From NCBI GenBank assembly GCA_964016985.1, contig OZ024824.1:45677168-45741167 (forward strand): a stretch of DNA of 64,000 nucleotides, given 5' to 3'. Origin of the DNA: Anodontia alba. Its lineage: Eukaryota; Mollusca; Bivalvia; Lucinida; Lucinidae. The first letter of the stretch is position 1. The number at the start of each line of letters is the position of its first letter. Below, one piece after another: positions 55,649-64,000 of the stretch. The translations under genes were made by a program, and so were the position numbers. The notes below the pieces were generated by a model. That model saw only the letters and a program-made list of their open reading frames with translations, was not told where the DNA came from and ran no database searches.

Positions 55649-57425
55649 TGCCATTTTTACAAGGGAGACAACTTTTAAGACTTCCTGTTTGTATTCCTGC
55701 ACTCTTAGTCCCTTCTCAAAAGGGGTATCCTATCAAAATAAGAATTTGCGCCCTTTGGGAGCATTGTTAGCTCACCTGAGCAGAGCTATTTTGATCGGTC
55801 AATGTTCGTCGTCCGTCGTGCGTCGTCCATCGTTACTCCACCTACACCACTAGGCCATTTGACTCGAAACTTGATAGGAAGTATCGAGTGACTAAAAAGC
55901 CACTTCTTCTCGGTAAAAGGTATTGGGGCAACTTGTAGACAAAAATAGCTAAAATCGTTCCGATCGGAAGTCCAAGATGGCCGCCATCATAATTTTTTTT
56001 TCGCGCTTCTTTTCCTGAACCAAGAGACCGATCGCACGAAACTTGGTAGGATATATCGGGGTAACTTGTAGAGCAAAAATCGTTCCGATTTAAAATCCAA
56101 GATGGCCGCCATCTCGAAAATCTATTTTGCGCTTCTTCTCCTAGACCGAAAGGCCAATTGACTCGGTAGGAAGTATCGGGGCAAATTGTTGATCAAAGAC
56201 AGCTAAAATCGTTCCGATCAGAAATCCAAGATGGCCGCCATGGCCACCAACTTGAAAATATATTTTTCGCTTCTTTTCCTGAACCGAATGGCCATTTGAC
56301 CCGAAACTTAGTAGGAAGTTTCGGGGCAACTATTAGATCAAAAATAGCTAAAATCGGTCCGATCGGAATTCAAAGGTGGCCACCATCTTGAAAATCTATT
56401 TTGCGCTTCTACTCATGAACCAAAAGGTCATTTGATTTTAAACTTGGTAGGAAGTATCGGGGCAACTTATAAAAAAAAAAAAACAAAAAAAAAAACAGCT
56501 AAAATCGTTCCGATTGGAAATCCAGGATGGCCGCCCTGGCCGTATCTTGAACAACTTGTACATCAAATATAGCTAAAATCGTTCCGGTCGGAAATCCAAG
56601 ACGCCCGCCATGGCCGCCAGCTTGAAAATCTGATTTGCACTTCTACTCCAAAAGGTCAGTTGACTCGAAACTTTGTAGGAAGTATCTGGGCATTTTGTAG
56701 ATAAAAAAATCCAAGATGGCCACCATAACCGTCATCTTAAAAATCTATTTTGCGCTTCTTATCCTGAATGGAAGGCCAATTGACTCGAAACTTGGTAGGA
56801 AGTATCGGCGCCACTTGTAGATCAAAAATAGCTAAAATCGTTCCGATTGGAAGTCCATGATGGCCGACATGGCCGCCATCTTGAAATTCTATTTTGCGCT
56901 TCTTCTCCTGGACCGAAAGGCCAATAGATTCGAAACTTGGTAGGCAGTATCGGTGCAACTTGTAGATCAAAAATAGCTAAAATCGTTTGGATCGGTAGTC
57001 CACGATGGCCACCATATTAAAAAATCTCTTTCGAAATACTTCTCCTTAACGGAAAGGCCAACTGACTCGAAACTTGACAGGAAGTATCAGGATGACTTAT
57101 AGGTCAAAAATAGCTAAAATAGTTCCGATTGAAAATCCAAGATGTCCGCCACGGTTGCCATCTTTAAAATTTATTTCGAACCCCTTCTTCTTAACCGGAA
57201 GGCCAAATGACTTGAAACTTAGTTGGAAGTATCAAGTTGACTCGTTCAAATTACAGTCCTGGGGTAAAAAGTGGTCCCACATCAGGGGTCACTTGTTTGG
57301 TACACAGGTGAGTGATGCAGGGCCATCTTGGCCCATTTTTTTTCCTTAGAGTAGATCCTTTTACAGATGGGAGGTAAAACATTTTTGACAGTTACCTCTT
57401 CTTAATGTGTATCAGTTCACCTCAG
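55649..57425. mobile_element. TTAA element, GGGAGACAACT family (copy 7), interrupted
   Basis: Left part 55649-55763 (AAGGGAGACAACTTTTAAGA ... CCCTTTGGGAGCA) and right part from about 57343 (TTAGAGTAGATCC, GGGAGGTAAAAC) are separated by the 1.6-kb array element. Confidence 0.7.
55764..57342 (-). mobile_element. Complete YY1-motif array element, upstream of MyoD
   Basis: From TTGTTAGCTCACCTGAGC (the inverse of the end at 2696) to CAGGTGAGTGATGCAGGGCC (the GGGCC..GGCCC left end, inverse). Between are about ten units with CCAAGATGGCCGCCAT (55973, 56098 and 56228, plus variants), 'cgaaacttggtaggaagtat' and 'cttgtagatcaaaaatagct'. It lies 1.3-2.9 kb upstream of the MyoD start codon. Subterminal inverted repeats plus internal tandem repeats resemble non-autonomous Helitron-like ('pearl'/HINE) elements of bivalves, but that assignment is an inference. 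Confidence 0.8.
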
Positions 57426-58626
57426 TCTCTGTGGATGCGCAGGCTATTCTCAGCGAGCTTTCATTCTTCGCATACACGTTCAGGACCTTTTTGTGTGAAG
57501 TGACTTATTTGCTTTTAGCGACGGATTAATACCGTATAATAGTAAAAGCTTATTCTTTTTTGAAAATGAGATGAGACTGATAACCTTTCCTGCGGTAGAC
57601 AGAAAAAAACAACTAACTCGGCGAGTATGCAAGCAGCTTTGCAGTTATGAAATAATAATCGCCGCGTTCTTACACTCCCACAGTAAGCAGTTTGAGCTAA
57701 ATCGTTCAAAAACTCGTAAAAACCTTCCGCCTCATCAAAACAACAGTAGGCAACATAATTAAGGGGGCGTAACCTCAGCTTCTTTGTAGACACTTAGCCA
57801 GCCCACGTGGCTCATCAGTTTCCGAGCTCATCTGCTTCTAATTATCACCAGAAATTACAGGAATTTGATAGGCCTCCGTCTGTACCTTTACTCGAGTATT
57901 TATTTACCAAACAGTACGGATGCAAAGGGAGGGACTAAATGACGTGCGCAATAAGACGTAAGCGCTGATTGGCTGCGAGAAGGCTTCTGAAGATAAGACT
58001 GGTTCCCGTATCGTCTCGCGGGATGTCCAAATATCAGGAAGATCATACCCCGGATAGATAAGAAACTGTAACATTGATTCTGTTGTTTATAAGTTTTGAT
58101 ATCTTGGTGTGAATACCTTTCGGACATAAATGACAATGGTTTATTGTATCTTTTCGTTGTTTACTATGTCAACATAACACTAACAGGCGCGCATGTTCAA
58201 AATACAGTGACATCCTGAATTGGTATATTTCTTCTACTTCCAGAATAGTCAACAGGAAGCATTCGTTGTATGGACAAAAGTCTGGTTAGACTATACGAAG
58301 GAAATATATATGATTTGAAATACATGCTCATATAATAGATCAATGTTTTCTGTATGTATTTTGGATATTGCATTCATCAAGACAGTACCTTAAAGGAGAG
58401 AATTTTGGTACTTTTACACAATAAAATGGCGGTGCTTGAATATCCCGCTGCTTTTATTATTTCTTAATTTATAACTTAAGATATAAAATATTTCTATGTG
58501 TATTTCAAAGAAACGACATATTTATGGCTTAGATTTTATGTGCCACAGCAGGAATTTACGCCGAAACGCAAAACTGTTACGGCAGCATAAATTTTAATTC
58601 AAAGAAATCAAAACAATTTATTCAAA
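57426..58626 (+). promoter_or_regulatory. Upstream and 5' leader region of the MyoD gene
   Basis: Repeat-poor by comparison with the rest of the window. Visible words: E-boxes CACGTG (57804-57809) and CATCTG (57829-57834), an inverted CCAAT word GATTGGCTG near 57967, and TATAAAATATT near 58483. If the last is used, the leader would be about 110 bases. An in-frame TAA at 58588-58590 precedes the first ATG. None of these sites is proved. Confidence 0.4.
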
Positions 58627-59472
58627 ATGATGATGACGGCTGACTACAGAAGCTGTAGGTTTGATCACAACTCTGCACAATTTAATGGAACCCCCCTTGT
58701 GGGACAAGAAATATTTGAAAACCGACATCTAACGGACCTTACCTATTCTAGCCCGTCTGGGGGTCGCGATTACTATACTCAGGCCGGGAACCTTTATCAC
58801 CGTTATCCTGATAGGTCTTATCCAGATCCCTATCAGTACACTGGGAGCTCGGGTAATTATTTTAGTTCTCATCATGAATACAGAAGCAAAGTGCGCTCGC
58901 CTCCAACCAGAGATAAAACTGTAAGCAAAGTTCCCAAAGAAGAATTAGACGAAAAATGTTCGTCTGCTGGTAAAATGTCGCCTGATGCAAATTCGAAGGA
59001 CAATAGTAAAGTGAATGGAAATACCGACGAAATGGATCTCAAACAAAATAGTCCAATGTCGTCTTGTGGATCATTAAAAGACGACCATTCTGAGAAAAGT
59101 GGGGATGACAATAATTCCGCAGACGACATGGATGAACATTTACCGCACGTGCTCGCGCCTGGATATCACGGACCAAACAGACGCTGTTTGTTATGGGCGT
59201 GTAAAGCGTGCAAACGTAAAAGTGTGACAGTTGACAGGCGCAAGGCAGCAACAATGAGGGAACGCAGACGACTAAGAAAAGTGAATGAAGCTTTTGAGAC
59301 ATTAAAAAAACGAACATGTCCGAATCCTAACCAAAGACTTCCGAAAGTGGAAATTCTTAGAAACGCAATAGAATATATTGAAAGTTTAGAGGACTTATTA
59401 CATGGCAACCGATTAGTACGGACGGACGATCAGTGTAATGATACAGGCTCTACAAGTGGCTCAGATTATATG
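58627..59472 (+). CDS. MyoD: MyoD-family myogenic bHLH transcription factor, exon 1
   Basis: Encodes 282 residues. Residues 1-175 are low-similarity, rich in Ser, Asp and Tyr. HVLAPGYHG (about 174-182) leads into the myogenic Cys-rich box [14 protein letters not shown] (185-198), then the basic region [16 protein letters not shown] (203-218) and helix-loop-helix [40 protein letters not shown] in two parts (219-258). Ala208-Thr209 and Lys218 match the residues that give MyoD its muscle specificity. This family binds CANNTG E-boxes as heterodimers with E proteins in the nucleus and drives muscle differentiation. The in-frame TAA at 58588 supports the ATG at 58627; two more ATGs follow at once. 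The reading frame continues only nine codons past ATG|GTAAAA (donor at 59473), matching the position after the HLH where vertebrate MyoD exon 1 ends. Later exons with the C-terminal part were not found to 64000, so the gene is partial here. Confidence 0.95.
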
Positions 59473-59478
59473 GTAAAA
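59473..59478 (+). other. Splice donor of MyoD exon 1
   Basis: ATG|GTAAAA, phase 0. Retention of the intron would add nine residues before the TAG at 59500. Confidence 0.75.
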
Positions 59479-59601
59479 TCTTTATTATCAATTTTACTTT
59501 AGTGTCCCACTTGAACTGATTTTAATGTTGTTGTTGTTGTTGTTGTTTATCTGTCTATATAGTTTTGATTCATTGAAATGTTGTGACTTAATCGATATTA
59601 A

Positions 59602-59774
59602 CCTTTCAAGCGCTAATCACAATTGCGGCAGAAGACATAAGGATCTTTTTGGTATTTTTCCGAGAAAATAAGGTTTGACATTTCATGTGAATTGTCTGCG
59701 GACGATTAACATGAAATGTAAAGTAATAAGGATAAAAAGAATGGCTTCTGCTACAATTTTACTTGCTTTAAGGG
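59602..59774. mobile_element. CAGACGAC element (copy 6), about 130 bp into the intron
   Basis: TTAA at 59598-59601; right copy altered to TTAT. CCTTTCAAGCGCTAATCAC / CTTTAAGGG ends, and CATTTCATGTGAATTGTCTGC / GACGATTAACATGAAATG hairpin. Confidence 0.75.
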
Positions 59775-60085
59775 TTATTATTTTTCTTTTGATTCACGTA
59801 GCCACATAACTCATTTATATAGTAACACAGCAGCATTTAATAACCACATTCTTGCATGCTTATTTTCGTTTTATGTGTCCTAAAATTACGACCGTATTAA
59901 ATTTTATTATTTACATGTGTATTAAGGAACATTACAGATATTTGTACATGTTTGTATATCTTGCTGGTACATAAGCTTTCTTTGTAATCGAACAAAATTC
60001 TTTGTAATATCATTTAAATTTTTTCGGTTCACTTGTGAAACAGATATACAATCAAGATCAGCAATACTTAATTACATATCTCTCC

Positions 60086-60088
<3 letters not shown>

Positions 60089-60124
<36 letters not shown>

Positions 60125-60187
60125 AACCACACGGAATCTCAATCAGTGTCAATTACACACTCATTCTCAATCACTCGCTCTCTCTCA

Positions 60188-60248
<61 letters not shown>

Positions 60249-60277
60249 GTAAAATAAAAAAAAAAAAAAAAAAAAAA
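60089..60277. repeat. (CT)n, (CA)n and A-run
   Basis: CT 60089-60120, CA 60190-60247, A-run 60256-60277. Confidence 0.95.
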
Positions 60278-60510
60278 CACGGTAAATAATATGCCAATAC
60301 GCCTATAAAATTTTTCTATAAAGTTCCTATATAAGCTTACTGGACTCATGTATATTTCTCTCTTTGTTTCATTTTTTGTTTTGTTTATGATCGGAAGGAG
60401 ATTCTCTTTCTCTTATCAATCCTTATCAGACATTTATTCCTCGTTTTATTCCCTGTTTCCCCAAACCAGCCCCTCTAACGATCCAGTATATAAAAGAGGA
60501 ACATTTTCGC

Positions 60511-60717
60511 TTGACATTATCACTTGACCTGTTGTATTTAAATGTTTGCAGACGACATTTTGAAATAGTTTTCTCATTTATCCCTGAAAATAGGATTTAC
60601 ATTTCATGCGAATCGTCTCCATTTGGAGACGATTCGCATGAAATGTCAATCCCTATTTTCAGTAAAATTGTTTTAAAATGTCGTCTGGTATTTTCCCAGT
60701 CAGCAGACGAAGGTTAG
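60511..60717. mobile_element. CAGACGAC element (copy 7)
   Basis: Core hairpin 60548-60687: GCAGACGACATTTTGAAAT / ATTTTAAAATGTCGTCTG arms and a perfect ATTTCATGCGAATCGTCTCC palindrome at the centre. The best-kept copy. Confidence 0.85.
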
Positions 60718-61003
60718 AAACATACATTATTTTCTTGATAACCTCCGAGATTACAAGAGCCTTGTTGAGTTCGTGAATGTTGTAATAATTATGGTTCTAG
60801 TGGAAATGTGCATGCAAACGTTTTGCAGTTTACACAAATAATGAGCATGTCTTCAGACTTTTATCAAATAATATGTTTCTGTGTTCTTTCTTTCTTAATT
60901 GACATAATATTTTATGAAGTAGTTGGGTTTCTGTGTGCCGTTTTACAATTACAGAAACATATATTGAGATTTAGTTGTTGTTTTTTTTTTGTTGTTGTTT
61001 TTT

Positions 61004-61144
61004 TTTGACGATACTTAGCTCAGAACATATTAAAATGATTCTCTTATTTCTTTCTGAAATAGATTTAGCATTTCATTCGAATCGTCTAATACATGATGGT
61101 TTGAATAAACTGACATATTCTCAGGGAAAATAAGAAAAAGTCCA
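61004..61144. mobile_element. CAGACGAC element, degraded copy
   Basis: ATTCTCTTATTTCTTTCTGA, GATTTAGCATTTCATTCGAA and 'ctcagggaaaataagaaaaa' in family order. Confidence 0.55.
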
Positions 61145-61330
61145 CTCATTTGTGGTCTGCTAAGTTTCGGTCACACAGTTGTCGTCTGCTAAAAGGCTGC
61201 CATGCATTTGTTGTCAGCTAAATAGCGTCCATTCACAGGTCTGCTAAATGTTGGTCATTTATTTGTCGTCTGTTCAATGTAAGCTACTCATTTGTCGTCT
61301 GCTAAATGTCGTCAATACCAGCTTAAATTT
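61145..61330. repeat. Minisatellite of the GTCGTCTGCTAAATG word
   Basis: About six diverged repeats of 'catttgtcgtctgctaaatg' at spacings of about 25-35 bp. Confidence 0.65.
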
Positions 61331-61524
61331 TTAAATAGCGCAACAGAAGAATGCATTCCTAAATACTGGACACATGCATTCAACTGTAATTTTATACAGT
61401 ATCCAGCGATGACTTCTGCACAGAGTTCATTTTCCACATCCAAATTATATATCTTCAGATATAGGCTATAGTTTTTCGCGGAATATGTTATGTAATGTGA
61501 AGCAGGACCAAGTATAACGTTTAA

Positions 61525-61738
61525 CCCTTAAAGCACCAAGAAAAACTGCATCTGAAAATGTCGTCTGTTTATGTCGTCTGCTGAATATTCTTGCAGACTT
61601 TTCAAACCTATTTTTGCATACAGGCAAACAGTGTGGACCCTGATCAGATCTGGGTCCACGCTGTTTGCAAAAATGACTTTTAAAATCACAAGCAGACGAT
61701 AAAGCAGATGACAATAGTTGTGATTGGCGCTTTAACGT
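61525..61738. mobile_element. CAGACGAC element (copy 9) with a GCAAACAG hairpin as its core
   Basis: TTAA at 61521-61524 and 61739-61742. CCCTTAAAGCACCAAG / TGGCGCTTTAACG ends and CGTCTG/CAGACG words. Where other copies have the GAATCGTCTCC palindrome, this one has the hairpin 61624-61668 (GCAAACAGTGTGGACCC / GGGTCCACGCTGTTTGC). Confidence 0.8.
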
Positions 61739-61742
61739 TTAA

Positions 61743-61880
61743 GGGGACTGGATACACATGGTTGAGCTTCCACATTTGTTTCCAAGGAAGACACCTCGCT
61801 TTCCTGCACCCCAATCCCCTTTTAAAGAGTCCTTATGCAATATAAGAGTAACGAAGACAGAGACTAGCCTGTACATCTGC
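61743..61880. mobile_element. TTAA element, GGGAGACAACT family (copy 8), left part
   Basis: GGGGACTGGATACACATGG matches the left end at 22724 and starts at the TTAA that ends the previous element. Fades after about 61880. Confidence 0.5.
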
Positions 61881-62122
61881 GCTGCCAGATCAGTAGATTC
61901 TAAAAGAAATGTCCATTTGAGAGCAATGAACACACCCACCAACAAAACTGAAAAAAAAAAAAAAACTGAAATGTAAAGTTTCGGGGCAGACAAACTAGTT
62001 TCGGCCAATTAGACGTCATCAGTGACCCTGTCTTAATGTTTAAAAATATGCTGTGATCACAAAGGATCAGGCCGTTCTCCATTCCCCAGTTTATTTAACA
62101 CTATTTACTGGTGATTCTGCAA

Positions 62123-62204
62123 GCGTGCAATGAAGGCCCGGGTCAGACTGTGCACAATCTGACCTCAGACTGTGCACAGTCTGACCCGGCCCTTCACTGC
62201 ACGC
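62123..62204. repeat. GCGTGCAATGAAGGCCCG hairpin
   Basis: Long stem GCGTGCA-TGAAGGCCCGGGTCAGACTGTGCAC with its complement; the centre itself repeats CAGACTGTGCAC. Variant of the GCGGACA hairpins. Confidence 0.85.
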
Positions 62205-62738
62205 ATATTCAATAAGGCCGTTTTCTTGCGTCACGGAACCTATTTCGGCAGTTAAATTCCCACTGTGAATAAACGATTGCGCGTTCGACAGTATCATCTA
62301 CATGACACAGTAGTTGAGATAGGAGAAATATACATCAGAATACGAAACTCCCCGCTTTTACACGTGTGAAATTATTTAAGCAAGTAACTTGGGGGAACTG
62401 TTTCCTTCTCTTTGAAATTATGCTTCCACTTGAGAATTTTAATCAAACGCATATGCGTTAAGAGGAATTTACTTAACCCATCCAACGTGCTTTTCATGTT
62501 CAAGCCAAAATCTAGAAACAACATACTATATTTTTTATTTCTCATTGAGCATTTCTGAATTATTTTCTTCAAAAAGTCTCTGAGCAAAAAGAACATGGAT
62601 ATTTAAGTACATGCGTGCTTTACATGTAAATATGGTACAATGATATAAAATATTGATATCTAATTATGCCTCCAAACTTTTAGGATTTTTAATTCAACAA
62701 CTAACTTGAATAATGGAAAATGGGATCTTTGGACAAAT
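62205..62738. other. Unassigned intron DNA
   Basis: Nothing recognised. Confidence 0.3.
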
Positions 62739-62804
62739 GCGGACAGTGAGGGCCCTGATCAGCCTGCGCATTAGCGCAGGCTGATCAGGGACCTCACTGT
62801 CCGC
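62739..62804. repeat. GCGGACA hairpin
   Basis: GCGGACAGTGAGGGCCCTG / CAGGGACCTCACTGTCCGC with AGCCTGCGC-ATTA-GCGCAGGCT centre. A half copy (CTTCACTGTCCGCTTACA) follows at about 62890-62910. Confidence 0.9.
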
Positions 62805-63082
62805 TTACAGAACCATTGGATACTGTAGACTATAACATTGTACAGCAACGACCACGATCGAATTGTGCTATGTGCATGGTGAGCTGTGGCTTCACTGTCC
62901 GCTTACAAAGTCAGTAAATGCTGTAAACTATAGAAACGTACAGCAAAGACCAAGATCGGACGTAGCGGGTGCGCAGGCTGAGCGGGCGCTGTATTATATT
63001 TATTTGGTATATTGTGGTCATATAATTGCTGCTGTAAAGTTACTATAACTGTTATAACGATACACAGTAGTTTTACAAATTA

Positions 63083-63266
63083 TCTGTACCCTCGGTATCT
63101 CAAATTCCAAAAGACCAGAAATTACGGTTTAAGATTACAGTGGTTTGAGATACAAGGAGTAGAAATATAAAGAACATACAGCAAAATAAACTAATTTTGT
63201 CCTTTATTTGGTTTGACTTTAGCAGTAGTTTGAGTTGTCAGTGTTTGAGATAATGAGAGTCAACTG
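63083..63266. mobile_element. Pogo-like non-autonomous element
   Basis: Left 'ccctcggtatctcaaattcc' and right GAGATAATGAGAGTCAACTG are inverted and end in TA. Another left end of the same type (CAGTTGACTCTCATTATCTC) is at about 63390, pointing the other way. Confidence 0.6.
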
Positions 63267-63290
63267 TAATATTATGTCATAAGAATTAGT

Positions 63291-63376
63291 ATAAATACCA
63301 TATTTATCCTAAGTATTCAGCCGCAAAAAATTGCTACGTTTTGCGGCTGAATACTTAGGATAAATATGGTATTTAT
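63291..63376. repeat. Perfect 38-bp inverted repeat, 10-nt loop
   Basis: ATAAATACCATATTTATCCT...AGCCGCAAAA and its exact complement ending at 63376. It sits between two outward-facing pogo-like ends that extend the symmetry to about 63230-63420. Confidence 0.95.
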
Positions 63377-63420
63377 TCTTAAAATATTACAGTTGACTCT
63401 CATTATCTCACATACTGATA

Positions 63421-64000
63421 ACTCAATCTACTGCTACACTCTTTGCCTGACATCTAGCAATGTTTAAACACACACACAGGTAGAAAATTTGAGTCGTTCA
63501 AATTTTAGGATAAGTATGGTAAGAGATTAAGATGTCAGAATATTTACAATAAAACGGGTTAGTCTTTTACAGACATAATTATAATGCGCTTGTTACTCAT
63601 AGTCTGCATTGTATTAAAACGTACTAGACTTAAAGACTCTCATGGCAACCGCTAACAGCACTCCAAGATTCCGATATGGACATAAATAACGAGTAATTTA
63701 ATTTTAAACAAGATGGTGTCCTCATACGTGAGCCTCGACATGAGAAAATGTGGTTATCGCGTTGTCCGTTCAAGGCCTTCGCTTGCGATATACAGATTCA
63801 TTGGGTACTATAGAATATAACGGCGTATGATAGAACTTCCTGGCTTCGTTTCGTTAAATGATCTGAATCTGTACTGTTCACGTACATCCGAAAACACCTT
63901 TTCTCTTGGCAAAGGCCATTGGTAATATCTGACGCTGATTCCAATAAACCAGCTGGATCGCAGAAATACCCTGGATACACACATGGATGGTGTTGTTTAT
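63421..64000. other. Unassigned intron DNA
   Basis: A degraded GCGGACA-type piece lies near 63757-63830 ('gttgtccgttcaaggccttc', 'attcattgggtactatagaa'). Confidence 0.35.

Larger units (their letters stand above)
59479..64000 (+). other. MyoD intron 1, 5' part
   Basis: Inferred from the absence of a recognisable second exon. Contains the repeats listed below; any later exon is outside the window or too short to recognise. Confidence 0.55.

Overview
The window is animal nuclear DNA, AT-rich and dominated by repeats, with one gene recognised with confidence. That gene is the first coding exon of a MyoD-family myogenic bHLH factor at 58627-59472 (+), which ends at a splice donor; the remaining exons lie beyond the window. 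The style of the repeats (tandem arrays bounded by GAGGCCCACGGGCC / CTCACCTGA ends, TTAA-flanked hairpin elements, decayed GTNCAP/YIDD-box reverse transcriptases) together with a protostome-type MyoD suggests a bivalve mollusc. No species is claimed. No rRNA gene or intact tRNA gene was seen.

Layout: 0.4-8.2 kb is a block of tandem arrays belonging to related mobile elements, with units of about 145-170 bp carrying YY1-like, CTCF-like or DR1 (nuclear-receptor-like) motifs. From 8.2-25 kb, palindromic non-autonomous elements are interspersed with unassigned DNA. From 25.4-33 kb there is a second array element, two copies of a retroposon and several broken reverse-transcriptase pieces. From 33-43 kb there are more nested palindromic elements. 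At 43.995-47.592 kb lies a 3.6 kb inverted-terminal-repeat element with a 5-bp target duplication, which holds a decayed LINE 3' end. From 47.6-55.6 kb there are further palindromic elements and another reverse-transcriptase piece. At 55.76-57.34 kb a complete YY1-motif array element interrupts an older hairpin element just upstream of the MyoD gene. From 58.6 kb to the end are MyoD exon 1 and its first intron, which contains more hairpin elements and microsatellites.

The window works less like a set of cooperating genes than like layered insertions whose order can be read: element within element, with target duplications and empty sites visible in sister copies. Four themes recur. (1) Families with TTAA target sites are stacked end to end, sharing one TTAA. 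(2) The same hairpin cores occur inside elements with different ends. (3) Hairpin arms change together between copies. (4) Array elements carry motif-like transcription-factor sites in every unit. Names used here describe terminal or core sequence and are not database names. Boundaries were read by eye and are approximate unless a target duplication is given.
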